Shown: positions 1 through 7,623 of the stretch, one piece after another
Layout: every line of letters begins with the position of its first letter
Numbering within the stretch: the first letter of the stretch is position 1
Position numbers and translations under genes: made by a program
The notes under the pieces: model-generated
Databases searched by the model: none
What the model saw: only the letters and a program-made list of their open reading frames with translations
Told to the model about the DNA's origin: nothing
Assembly: GCA_002314195.1 (NCBI GenBank)
Contig: DCCQ01000049.1
Span: 1-64,000 of the forward strand
Source: Bacteroidales bacterium UBA1077
GTDB lineage: Bacteria; Bacteroidota; Bacteroidia; Bacteroidales; UBA932
Direction of reading: 5' to 3'
DNA length: 64,000 nucleotides

Positions 1-21
1 GATGTGTATTGGCTTGCTCAT
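1..21 (-). CDS. 5' end of a CDS running off the left edge
   Basis: An ATG at 21 opens a minus-strand frame reading MSKPIHI before the window ends. It overlaps the stop codon of the helix-turn-helix gene (18-20) as an ATGA junction, which suggests translational coupling. Seven codons are too few to identify the product. It would be the next cargo gene of the integrative element. Confidence 0.5.
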
Positions 22-341
22 AGTGCACCTCCTTTCTTGACGAGGATGTCATTGATGTCGGACAGGCGGTAGCGGTCCATTGAACCGAGCTGGACGGGGA
101 TGAGGTAGCCGCATTTTTTCCATCTCCAGAGGGTTGCGCTGGAAATCTTGAGTTTTTTCATTGTCTCTTCGCGGCTGAGGAACTCTTCGGCTGATGCCGG
201 GCGTTCTTCTTGGGCGGTGAGGTTGAGCTCTTGTAGGAGTTCTTCTTTGATGACTCTTCCTGCTTGGAGGAGGTCTTCGAGCGATACCTGAACGGTTAGT
301 CCTGGCAGTTGCTCTGATAGGGTGATTAAATCTTGCTTCAT
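18..341 (-). CDS. Helix-turn-helix (excisionase/MerR-like) DNA-binding protein
   Basis: A 107-residue protein whose C-terminal half is a winged helix-turn-helix of the excisionase/MerR N-terminal type: SREETMKKLKISSATLWRWKK followed by the wing YLIPVQLGSMDRYRLSDI. Small proteins of this kind in Bacteroidetes elements act as excision factors or transcription regulators. The N-terminal part (MKQDLITLSEQLPG) is typical of such element proteins. I chose the ATG at 341; a longer frame can start at a GTG at 458, but a TAnnTTTG promoter box lies at 465-458, which would put that GTG upstream of the transcript start. The stop overlaps the start of the next gene to the left. Probably element control; exact role is inferred. 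Confidence 0.65.
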   Translation of the reverse strand: MKQDLITLSEQLPGLTVQVSLEDLLQAGRVIKEELLQELNLTAQEERPASAEEFLSREETMKKLKISSATLWRWKKCGYLIPVQLGSMDRYRLSDINDILVKKGGAL

Positions 342-457
342 TGGGCTTTGATTTAATGGTAAAGCCACCCGCGAAGCAGTAAAAGCGGTGCCGGTCAAGG
401 CTGTGGCTGCATCCTTTGGAACGACTGCTTTATTTCCGTTTCCATTGGATTGCAGCA

Positions 458-465
458 CAAAAGTA
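458..465 (-). promoter_or_regulatory. -7 box upstream of the HTH gene
   Basis: Reads TACTTTTG on the minus strand, matching TAnnTTTG. It predicts a transcript start near 451 and a leader of about 110 nt before the ATG at 341. No good -33 element was seen, so this is tentative. Confidence 0.35.
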
Positions 466-587
466 GAGAAATGAAATTTCCGCGAAAAGTTCCTATTTCA
501 TCTTTGTTGAAAATATTTTATCGCAATTGTAATCAATTGTTTAGATGGATGTTATACAGATTGTTCCTAAATGTTCCCATACCGTAG

Positions 588-1454
588 TTAACGAGTGTTC
601 CCAAGAGATATTGAAAGAAGTTCGTCTGCTGCACTCTTGTATTTGAATACTGACGGAGTCTCGCCTTTATTGAGCGAGGTTGATTTGTAGGCTTTAGCCG
701 TAGTCTCGGGCAAACCAATAGACTTGAATACTACTGAACGAATGTGGTTAAGTGTTCCTACTAGCGGTCTGCCAAATACGGACTTATTCATTAGAAGAAG
801 GATTGCCGCTATGATTACAAGGTGTGGTTTTTCATATTCATTGTCATTCAGAATTCTTCTGAAGTTGTCGTATAAGGCTCGCTTTTGTGAAGTCAAAAGA
901 GATTCTTTCTTGAAAATGGAGCAGAAGTCTGCATAATTCTGGGCTTGTTGTAGTTCGTCCTCGTTGAGTTCGTCTTTTGGAAGAATGAAGGTAGGGTGTA
1001 TTTGTACGTTTTCGCGAGTCTTGGCAGCACATTTGAACTGACGGAGACTTTGGCCGAACTCATAGGCATTGATTAGCAGTCTTGCCTGACGGCTAAGTCC
1101 GATTTCTTCTAGGTAACCTGCTACACTTTTAACTGGAGATAGTTTTATGAACTGGATTTGATGAATCGTTGATTTGTCTCCAGAGATATTGAGGTTCTCA
1201 AAAAAGCGCTGGATATTGTCTTTGCATAGAATCTTGTTTTTAGGGAGATTGTCGTTATGTCCTATGAGAGGTATACAGTATATTAGAAGACTATCTACGA
1301 TCTCCTTGAGCGGTTTGGGCAGCACTCCATCTAGCGGTAGATTGTTTTCAAGACCAGATTCAGCCTCTTTGCGGTAGTCGTATTTTTCAAGTTGCGGCAG
1401 AACTTGGTTTGCCACATCGGATAATTCTTGCAAGGTGTCGAGTATTGTATCCAT
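588..1454 (-). CDS. Hypothetical protein, cargo of the integrative element
   Basis: A 288-residue protein of no family I recognise. It has no signal peptide. One hydrophobic stretch (LVIIAAILLLMN, about residue 215) is short and may be a buried helix. The rest is mixed helical and charged, ending in a Lys/Ser-rich tail (TTAKAYKSTSLNKGETPSVFKYKSA, here split: TTAKAYKSTS then LNKGETPSVF). It lies 85 nt downstream of the integrase, on the same strand, with its own TAnnTTTG box at 1484-1477. The position between integrase and HTH gene fits element control, accessory or defence cargo, but nothing in the sequence decides between them. Confidence 0.7.
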   Translation of the reverse strand: MDTILDTLQELSDVANQVLPQLEKYDYRKEAESGLENNLPLDGVLPKPLKEIVDSLLIYCIPLIGHNDNLPKNKILCKDNIQRFFENLNISGDKSTIHQIQFIKLSPVKSVAGYLEEIGLSRQARLLINAYEFGQSLRQFKCAAKTRENVQIHPTFILPKDELNEDELQQAQNYADFCSIFKKESLLTSQKRALYDNFRRILNDNEYEKPHLVIIAAILLLMNKSVFGRPLVGTLNHIRSVVFKSIGLPETTAKAYKSTSLNKGETPSVFKYKSAADELLSISLGNTR

Positions 1455-1476
1455 CTTATCTGTTGATGTGTAGTTG

Positions 1477-1484
1477 CAAAGCTA
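1477..1484 (-). promoter_or_regulatory. -7 box upstream of the 288-residue hypothetical gene
   Basis: TAGCTTTG on the minus strand, with the ATG at 1454. The predicted leader is about 15 nt. It suggests transcription separate from the integrase. Confidence 0.4.
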
Positions 1485-1539
1485 CTAAAAAATGGGCGAT
1501 TCATATAGCTTTGTCAGAATCTTATCCACCATCTTTTCG

Positions 1540-2907
1540 TTAATCAAGCAGATTCGTCATTTCTCTGATCATATCGTCATCGATGTCCCTATAACGGGCG
1601 AATGCCTTGGAGCCTTCGCAATGTCCAGAGAGTTTGCCGACGAGGTTCGGGTCTTTGACTTTCTTGTAGAGGTTGCCGATGAAGGTGCGGCGTGCCATGT
1701 GGGAGCTGGCGATGTCGCAGATGGGGTGTTGTTCGGATTGTTTGGTGACGGGATTGACGGTGGTGACGACTCTGGTGATGCCGGCTCTTTTGAGGGCGAT
1801 GCGGATGAGGTCGTTGAGTTTGCCGGTGGTCATATATGGGAAGAGTGTGTCTTTCGCCTTGCCTTTGTTGCGGTTCATTATCTCGATGGCGGTGGGAGCG
1901 AGGTAGACTTTGACGACTCTCGGACGTTCTTCTTTGGTCTTGCTCGGTATGTATTGGACGGATGTGCCGTTTTCGGTGGTGATGATGTTGTCAGGTGTGA
2001 GGGCGAAGAGGTCGCTGATGCGGCAGCCAATGTAGCATTGGAATATGAATATGTCGCGTGCGAGGGCTATTTCGTTGTCAGTTCCGAGGTCGGCTTTGAA
2101 TACGGTGTCTCTTTCTTCTGTTGTGAGGTAGTACGGGGTTCCGAATTTCTGGGAACCTACAGAATATTTACGGAAGGGGTCGTTTTTCGTGTAGCCCATA
2201 TCGATGCACCATCGCCAATAGGCTCTGATGGCACTCATATAGGTGATGATGGCATTGTCGCTGCGTTCAAGCGGTGTGCGTTCGTGCCGGGAGTTTTCCC
2301 AGGCGTATTTGTATTTCCTTACGGGTTTGAGGACGGTGCGGTATTTTTCTTTCTTTGGCTCGAAGAGTTTGTGTTCGTTGCGGAAGAAGTCCTCGATGGC
2401 GAGTAGTGTTTTGTTGTCTGATTTGTCGAGGCTGATTGGCTTGCCGGTGTAGAGTTCGTAGCGGTGGATGATGTTGAAGATGCAGCGGTAGCTTTGGTGC
2501 CGCTGGTAGGAGATTTTTTTGAATTTGAGGAAGTCTTCGATTTTATCGAGGAGGTAAATTTCATCGCTTTCTGCCTGCCGGTAGTTTTCGGGGTAGAGGA
2601 GACGGTCGATAGTGTCTTGTGCCCAGTCTTGCGTGAAGTCTGATATTGGCTTTTTGTTGCCTTTTTCCGTGATTTGGTTTACGATGCGGTCTATCTGGGC
2701 TTTGGCTTCCTGGGCTTCACGGACTTCGGGGGTGATTATGCGGTTCTTGATGACGATTTCCCCGTCTGCGAAGAATTTCGGGAGGATATAGGTGTGGGTG
2801 TGGGCGCGGAGTGCGACTTCGCGTGTGTTGCGGTAGCGGAGGAGGATTTCGGCTTTGCCGGTGTCTTTGTTTGTCCGGGCGGAGAGAGTGAGGGTAACCG
2901 TTGCCAT
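1540..2907 (-). CDS. Tyrosine recombinase (phage-type integrase)
   Basis: A 455-residue site-specific integrase. The N-terminal part (about 1-100) is an arm-type DNA-binding domain of the kind seen in Bacteroidetes integrases; a SAM-like core-binding domain follows (about 120-240). The catalytic domain is complete: the first Arg in CYIGCRISDLFAL, HMARRTF (His and second Arg), the third-box His in LSGHCEGS and the nucleophilic Tyr in FARYRDID. It would integrate and excise the element that occupies the left end of the window. Its start lies 200 nt from the mnmE stop, the usual place for an integrase next to the attachment site. A TAnnTTTG box at 2937-2930 precedes the ATG. Confidence 0.95.
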   Translation of the reverse strand: MATVTLTLSARTNKDTGKAEILLRYRNTREVALRAHTHTYILPKFFADGEIVIKNRIITPEVREAQEAKAQIDRIVNQITEKGNKKPISDFTQDWAQDTIDRLLYPENYRQAESDEIYLLDKIEDFLKFKKISYQRHQSYRCIFNIIHRYELYTGKPISLDKSDNKTLLAIEDFFRNEHKLFEPKKEKYRTVLKPVRKYKYAWENSRHERTPLERSDNAIITYMSAIRAYWRWCIDMGYTKNDPFRKYSVGSQKFGTPYYLTTEERDTVFKADLGTDNEIALARDIFIFQCYIGCRISDLFALTPDNIITTENGTSVQYIPSKTKEERPRVVKVYLAPTAIEIMNRNKGKAKDTLFPYMTTGKLNDLIRIALKRAGITRVVTTVNPVTKQSEQHPICDIASSHMARRTFIGNLYKKVKDPNLVGKLSGHCEGSKAFARYRDIDDDMIREMTNLLD

Positions 2908-2929
2908 AGTTTGGTGTTTTTAACAATGG

Positions 2930-2937
2930 CAAATTTA
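2930..2937 (-). promoter_or_regulatory. -7 box of the integrase gene
   Basis: TAAATTTG on the minus strand, 22 nt before the ATG at 2907; predicted leader about 15 nt. Confidence 0.5.
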
Positions 2938-2945
2938 CGAAATAC

Positions 2946-2975
2946 GGGGGACAAAATCAAGTGAAATTGTCCCCC
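2946..2975. repeat. 9-bp inverted repeat between integrase and mnmE
   Basis: GGGGGACAA (2946-2954) and TTGTCCCCC (2967-2975) form a perfect inverted repeat with a 12-nt spacer, just upstream of the integrase promoter. There is no T-run on either side. It may be an integrase or excisionase binding site in the attachment region, or a weak hairpin after mnmE. Confidence 0.5.
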
Positions 2976-3106
2976 TAATTGAGGACTAATGAAAACGGAT
3001 GAAAATTGTGTAATTGATATTAGTAGTTGTATATTATTGTTAAATATGGATTTATGGCGATATTTGAAAAGAATTGTTTTCTTTTGATTTCTGCGGTTTT
3101 CGTTTA

Positions 3107-4516
3107 CTATTTCCCGACGCAAAAATGCGAAAAAATATTTCCCAGCACCTCGTCCGTGGTGACTTCACCGATGATGGTGCCGAGGTGGTGGAGGGCTTGG
3201 CGGAGGTCTTCGGCGAGGAGATCAGGAGTCTGGCCTGATGACAGAGATTTCTTGACCTGACAAAGGGACTCGGAGGCTTTCATCAGGGCTTGGTAGTGGC
3301 GAAGATTGGTTACGATGGTTTGGTCAGAATCCAAAGTAGTAGCCTTTTGCGAGTCGGAAAGCAGTTTTCTCAACTTATCGAGGCCGAAGCCTGTCTTTGC
3401 GGAAATGTAGAGTTTAGCAACCTTTTCATTAGGATTTGAAACAGAGTTGTTAATTAGACTAACATTAATGTTATCGCCTAAAACATCAACCTTATTCAGC
3501 AAAACTAATAACTTTTGAGACTGGACATCTAAATTTGAGACTATGTCAGAAATCGAAGACTCGTTTTCTTCTTCCGATGCGGTGACATCAAGCAAGGCGA
3601 GGACAATCGAGGCTTCGTTCATCTTCTTGTAGGATCTGGAAATGCCGATTTTCTCGACTTCATCAGTGGTCTCGCGGAGACCTGCGGTGTCGATGAAGCG
3701 GAACAGAGTGCCGTCAATTGTCATCGTCTCTTCGATAGTGTCGCGGGTGGTGCCGGCGATGTCGGAGACAATGGCACGGTCGTCACCAACCAAGGCGTTC
3801 AGCAGGGTGCTCTTGCCAGCGTTGACCGCACCGACAATTGCGACCGGAACACCGTTGCGAAGAGCGTTACCATAACGGAATGAATCCGTAAGCGAATGAA
3901 TATGCGAAATAACATCATCAAGCAACGATGAAAGTTCCGCGCGACTGGCGAACTCGACATCCTCCTCGCTGAAATCCAACTCCAACTCAAGCAGGGATGT
4001 CATCTTTAGGAGTTCATCTCTAAGGCCTTTCAATTCTTTCGAGAATCCACCTTTCAACTGACTGAAAGCCACCTTATGGGAAGCGGCATTCTGTGCAGAA
4101 ATCACATCGGCAACGGCTTCTGCCTGAGCCAAGTCCATCTTGTCATTTACAAAAGCCCTTTGGGTGAATTCGCCAGGACCGGCCATGCGGGCACCGCAGT
4201 CCACCAAACGCTGAAGCAAGCGTTCGACGATGTACTTTGATGAATGGCAGGAAATCTCCACGGAATCCTCTCCGGTGTATGAATGCGGGGCACGAAAAAC
4301 ACTGACAAGGACAGTGTCCAAGTCGGAGCCATCAGTCTCTAGCGCAGCTCCATATTTTATCATGTAACCCTCAGTGTCAGAAATGTTACCATTTTTACAA
4401 GATATCACTTTGTCAGCGATGGCAAAGGAGTCTTTCCCGCTCATTCGCACCACAGCGATGGCACCGGTTCCGGGAACGGTGGCGGGGGCGCAGATTGTGT
4501 CTTCTATGTTGAACAT
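3107..4516 (-). CDS. mnmE: tRNA uridine-5-carboxymethylaminomethyl modification GTPase MnmE
   Basis: A 469-residue MnmE/TrmE, which with MnmG installs the cmnm5 group on wobble uridine 34. The N-terminal formyl-THF-binding domain begins NIEDTICAPATVPGTGAIAVVR. The inserted Ras-like G domain shows GAVNAGKS (G1), GTTRDT (G2), DTAG (G3) and NKVD (G4). The C-terminal helical domain ends in FCVGK, the conserved C-x-G-K. I chose the ATG at 4516 because it opens directly into the conserved N-terminus; a frame extending to 4576 adds 20 unconserved residues. A TAnnTTTG box at 4529-4522 would make the mRNA nearly leaderless. The 3' end faces an integrase, and the trmE 3' end is a known target of genomic islands such as SGI1. 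Confidence 0.97.
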   Translation of the reverse strand: MFNIEDTICAPATVPGTGAIAVVRMSGKDSFAIADKVISCKNGNISDTEGYMIKYGAALETDGSDLDTVLVSVFRAPHSYTGEDSVEISCHSSKYIVERLLQRLVDCGARMAGPGEFTQRAFVNDKMDLAQAEAVADVISAQNAASHKVAFSQLKGGFSKELKGLRDELLKMTSLLELELDFSEEDVEFASRAELSSLLDDVISHIHSLTDSFRYGNALRNGVPVAIVGAVNAGKSTLLNALVGDDRAIVSDIAGTTRDTIEETMTIDGTLFRFIDTAGLRETTDEVEKIGISRSYKKMNEASIVLALLDVTASEEENESSISDIVSNLDVQSQKLLVLLNKVDVLGDNINVSLINNSVSNPNEKVAKLYISAKTGFGLDKLRKLLSDSQKATTLDSDQTIVTNLRHYQALMKASESLCQVKKSLSSGQTPDLLAEDLRQALHHLGTIIGEVTTDEVLGNIFSHFCVGK

Positions 4517-4521
4517 AAGTA

Positions 4522-4529
4522 CAAATTTA
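4522..4529 (-). promoter_or_regulatory. -7 box at the mnmE start
   Basis: TAAATTTG on the minus strand. Its last base is 6 nt before the chosen ATG (4516), so transcription would start at or next to the start codon. Confidence 0.4.
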
Positions 4530-4583
4530 TCAACAATCCCCAACATATTCAACCCGTAACCCCATATTCCCCGCAAAACTCAT

Positions 4584-4591
4584 TAAATTTG
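4584..4591 (+). promoter_or_regulatory. -7 box of the first MATE gene
   Basis: TAAATTTG, 18 nt before the ATG at 4610. It is divergent from the mnmE promoter about 60 nt away. Confidence 0.5.
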
Positions 4592-4609
4592 CACCCCAAA
4601 AAAAGAACT

Positions 4610-5941
4610 ATGGCTCAAAACGACCTCACACAGGGCAGCATCACAGGCAACATCAGCAGATTCTCGCTGCCGTACATGCTGTCATATTTCCTTCAGATCC
4701 TTTATGGATTGGCGGATATGTTCGTGATAGGGCAGTACTGCGGTGTGGACAGCACGACGGCGGTGGCGAACGGAGCGCAGATAATGCACATGTTCACCGT
4801 CATCATCATAGGACTGGCGATGGGCACGACGGTGCGCCTTGGAAGGGCAATAGGAGCCAAAGACAAAAATGAAGCCTCAAAAACCATAGGCAACACATTC
4901 ACCCTGTTCGCGCTCACAGCCATAGTCGCAACATTCATCCTGCTGCTCGCCAACAGAAGCATTGTCAGCATGATAGACACACCGCCCAAAGCCGTCAAAG
5001 GCACAATCGCCTATCTGCGAATATGCTTCATCGGCATTCCGTTCATCATCGCCTACAACATCATCGCTTCCATATTCAGAGGCCTCGGTGACTCGAAAAG
5101 TCCGATGTACTTCGTGATAGTGGCGTGCGTGGCGAACATCGTACTCGACTACATATTCATAGGCCATTTCGGGCTCGGACCTTCCGGAGCCGCGCTCGGC
5201 ACCACCTTGTCCCAAATGATCAGCGTCATCATCGCGGCCATAGTGATCCGAAGAAAATCTCTTTTGAATATATCAGGTCAAGACCTTAGGCCAGAGCGAC
5301 GTACGATGGGCGGAATCCTAAAAATAGGAATCCCTGTCGCCCTACAGGACGGCTTCATCCAGATCGCGTTCATAGCAATCACGGCTATCGCGAACGGCAG
5401 GGGACTGAACGACGCCGCGGCGGTGGGTATCATAGAAAAATTCATCGGACTGCTCTTCATCGTACCTTCGGCGATGCTGGCGACAGTCTCTGCAATGGCA
5501 GCCCAGAACATCGGTGCAAAAAGGCCTGAAAGAGCCAGAAAGACAATGGAATATGCAATAGCGATCTCCGTAGGCTTCGGCACCGTCGCAGCCGTGACTC
5601 TCCAATTCATTCCTGAATATGCCGTAAGAATATTCACGAGCGACAGCACGGTCATCACTCTAGGCGGACAGTACCTGAAAGGCTACGTCTGGGATTGTAT
5701 ATTCGCAGGCATCCATTTCTGTTTCAGCGGCTTCTTCACAGCTTGCGGCTATTCGGTCATCTCCTTCAGCCACAACTTCCTTTCGATTGTCTGCGCCCGC
5801 ATTCCGCTGTCCTATCTTGCTTCCGTCAAGTTCCCGGACACCCTGTTCCCGATGGGCTTGGCCTCACCCGCCGGCTCATTTCTTTCCGTTGTCATTTGCA
5901 TCACGGTTTACATTATTATGCGTCATAAAGGGAAATTGTAA
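4610..5941 (+). CDS. MATE-family multidrug/sodium antiporter
   Basis: A 443-residue inner-membrane exporter of the MATE (MatE) family, with about twelve hydrophobic segments in two related halves. It begins with the typical cytosolic leader MAQNDLTQGSITGNISRFSLPYM (quoted in part: NDLTQGSITGNISRFSLPYM). Such proteins expel drugs or metabolites in exchange for Na+ or H+. The ATG at 4610 is preferred over the upstream TTG at 4589, which would lie inside the promoter box. It stands alone, followed about 100 nt later by a second MATE gene with its own promoter. The substrate cannot be told from sequence. Confidence 0.92.
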   Translation: MAQNDLTQGSITGNISRFSLPYMLSYFLQILYGLADMFVIGQYCGVDSTTAVANGAQIMHMFTVIIIGLAMGTTVRLGRAIGAKDKNEASKTIGNTFTLFALTAIVATFILLLANRSIVSMIDTPPKAVKGTIAYLRICFIGIPFIIAYNIIASIFRGLGDSKSPMYFVIVACVANIVLDYIFIGHFGLGPSGAALGTTLSQMISVIIAAIVIRRKSLLNISGQDLRPERRTMGGILKIGIPVALQDGFIQIAFIAITAIANGRGLNDAAAVGIIEKFIGLLFIVPSAMLATVSAMAAQNIGAKRPERARKTMEYAIAISVGFGTVAAVTLQFIPEYAVRIFTSDSTVITLGGQYLKGYVWDCIFAGIHFCFSGFFTACGYSVISFSHNFLSIVCARIPLSYLASVKFPDTLFPMGLASPAGSFLSVVICITVYIIMRHKGKL

Positions 5942-6005
5942 CACAGACATATTCAAAAGTTTCACAAAAATCATCCGAAAATTCTTTATCTAAATATATT
6001 TGGCC

Positions 6006-6013
6006 TATCTTTG
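6006..6013 (+). promoter_or_regulatory. -7 box of the second MATE gene
   Basis: TATCTTTG, 27 nt before the ATG at 6041. Confidence 0.45.
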
Positions 6014-6040
6014 CGCCCCGATTTGAAAAAGGTATTGACA

Positions 6041-7399
6041 ATGAAACGAGACGCAATCGATTTCGGTTCCGACAGCATTCCAGGACTGTTCAGGAAAATA
6101 TTCATTCCTACATTGATAGGGATGGCCTGTATGGCCGTGATGACGACCATAGACGGAGTGTTCGTCGGTCACGGAGTGGGGAGTGACGCGCTCGCCGCCG
6201 TCAACATATTCGCACCTTTCTGGATGATTATGACCGGCTTGGGACTTCTGTTCGGCATCGGATGCTCGGTTATATCCTCCGTCCACCTTTCGCAGAACAA
6301 CGAAAAGGCGGCTCGCATCAACATGACACAGACACTGATCTTCGGTGTGCTGGTCACGGTGACGCTGACGGTTCTGGTACAGAGCTTCAGCACCCAAAGC
6401 GCTTACCTTCTCGGTTCCTCAGACAGGCTGCTGCCATACGTCCTTGACTACCAGAAATGGCTGGCGTACGCCTTCTGCGCGCTGTTCCTCCAGTCTGTCG
6501 GCCTTCTGATCATCCGGCTGGACGGATCTCCGAAGTATGCTTCGGCGGCCGCCGCGGTTCCGTCCATCGTCAATGTCGTGCTGGACTATGTATTCCTATT
6601 TGTCCTAGACAAAGGGCTTGAGGGAGTCGCCATCGCCACGGCCATCGGATGCTGGACCGGAGGGCTTATGGTCCTGTTCTACTTAGTGTTCCTATCAAAG
6701 ACAATGAGGCTCTATCCACTGAAAATGTCTTGGAAAAGTCTCTGCCTTTCCCTGCGCAACCTATGGTACCAATTCCGTCTCGGACTGTCGGCGTTTCTTG
6801 AGGAGATCAGCATATCGATGCTGATGTTCGTGGGCAACTACGTGTTCATGAAGTATTTAGGAGAAGACGGAGTAGCGGCATTCTCAATTGCCTGCTACAT
6901 TATGCCGTTTATCTTTATGACCGGAAACGCTATCTCCCAGTCCGCACAACCTATCATCAGCTTCAACTATGGGGCAGGCAACCGCAGCCGTGTACATGAG
7001 GCCCGTAAGGTGTCGCTGCTCACTGCCTTGGGACTCGGAATAGTGGTCTCGCTTGCCACTGCCTTGGGAATCAGCTATGTGGCAGCACTATTCCTCAGCA
7101 AGGACGCACCTGCATATTCAATAGCGGCTCACGGTGTGCCGCTTATGGCAATCGGCTTCACACTGTCGATAGTGAACGTCGCTGCAATCGGTTATTACCA
7201 GAGTGTTGAACGGGCACTTCCCGCGACCATATTCTCTCTTTCGAGAGGAGTCATATTCCTTGTGCCTTGCTTTCTCTTGATACCTCATTTCGCTGGGATA
7301 AACGGTATATGGCTCGCACTGCCGGCGACCGAGGCACTGACATTTCTGACCATTGTTTCTTTCAGCCTTTTCAGGAAGCCTCAAACAGCAATGCCGTGA
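6041..7399 (+). CDS. MATE-family efflux transporter (second copy)
   Basis: A 452-residue MATE transporter, clearly diverged from its upstream neighbour; it is a second family member rather than a recent duplicate. The N-terminus RDAIDFGSDSIPGLFRKIFIP leads into the first membrane segment, and about twelve hydrophobic segments follow. Features such as FSFNYGAGN near residue 310 (here FNYGAGN) are typical of DinF/NorM-like proteins. The ATG at 6041 gives the natural N-terminus; an upstream in-frame codon at 6011 would overlap the promoter box. Substrate unknown. Confidence 0.92.
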   Translation: MKRDAIDFGSDSIPGLFRKIFIPTLIGMACMAVMTTIDGVFVGHGVGSDALAAVNIFAPFWMIMTGLGLLFGIGCSVISSVHLSQNNEKAARINMTQTLIFGVLVTVTLTVLVQSFSTQSAYLLGSSDRLLPYVLDYQKWLAYAFCALFLQSVGLLIIRLDGSPKYASAAAAVPSIVNVVLDYVFLFVLDKGLEGVAIATAIGCWTGGLMVLFYLVFLSKTMRLYPLKMSWKSLCLSLRNLWYQFRLGLSAFLEEISISMLMFVGNYVFMKYLGEDGVAAFSIACYIMPFIFMTGNAISQSAQPIISFNYGAGNRSRVHEARKVSLLTALGLGIVVSLATALGISYVAALFLSKDAPAYSIAAHGVPLMAIGFTLSIVNVAAIGYYQSVERALPATIFSLSRGVIFLVPCFLLIPHFAGINGIWLALPATEALTFLTIVSFSLFRKPQTAMP

Positions 7400-7444
7400 A
7401 TTTATATTCATTGAATATTTTGCCGCTTATTCCCATTTTTTGCT

Positions 7445-7452
7445 TAAATTTG
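7445..7452 (+). promoter_or_regulatory. -7 box of the carAB leader
   Basis: TAAATTTG with a TTTTG (-33-like) at 7418-7422, spaced 22 nt. Predicted transcript start near 7458, giving a leader of about 165 nt before carA. Confidence 0.5.
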
Positions 7453-7473
7453 CAAAACAAACGAACTTCCACG

Positions 7474-7614
7474 ATGCTTGATGTGACTTTAATACCTTTG
7501 AGCGGCAGTGCGTCTCAGGATGCACAGTGGGAATGTCCTTCCATTGACTTTCACCGACCATTTCATCACTGTTTGAGATGGTCGTTTTTTTTATATAAGA
7601 ATACAGTTAGTTAG
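7474..7614 (+). CDS. Possible 46-codon leader peptide of carAB
   Basis: An ATG 16 nt after the predicted transcript start opens a 46-codon frame (begins MLDVTLIPLSG, ends YKNTVS). It reads straight through the terminator hairpin and its T-run, and stops 10 nt before the carA ATG. This is the layout of the E. coli pyrBI leader, where translation across the terminator controls read-through. The peptide itself resembles nothing known, and expression is not shown by sequence alone. Confidence 0.35.
   Translation: MLDVTLIPLSGSASQDAQWECPSIDFHRPFHHCLRWSFFLYKNTVS
7555..7592 (+). terminator. Rho-independent terminator upstream of carA (candidate attenuator)
   Basis: CGACCATTTCA (7555-7565) pairs with TGAGATGGTCG (7574-7584), an 11-bp stem with one G-U pair and an 8-nt loop, followed at once by eight T residues. 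It lies inside the leader RNA between the carA promoter and its start codon, so it should stop transcription before carAB unless relieved. A smaller hairpin (GTGCG/TGCAC, 7508-7525) precedes it. Confidence 0.8.
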
Positions 7615-7623
7615 GTATATATC

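Noticed and set aside
1492..2406. A 304-codon plus-strand open frame opposite the integrase
   Set aside because: It lies wholly antisense to an integrase with all catalytic motifs; its product is low-complexity Gly/Val/Asp/Phe sequence produced by the reversed codons.
1..2950. Prophage
   Set aside because: No phage structural, lysis or packaging genes are visible; integrase plus HTH alone fits an integrative element of unknown type.
4610..7399. Recent tandem duplication of MATE genes
   Set aside because: The two proteins differ throughout and have separate promoters, so they are distinct family members.
7453..7623. A riboswitch or PyrR site in the carAB leader
   Set aside because: No PyrR loop consensus and no fold of a known riboswitch class was seen; the terminator with leader ORF explains the layout better.
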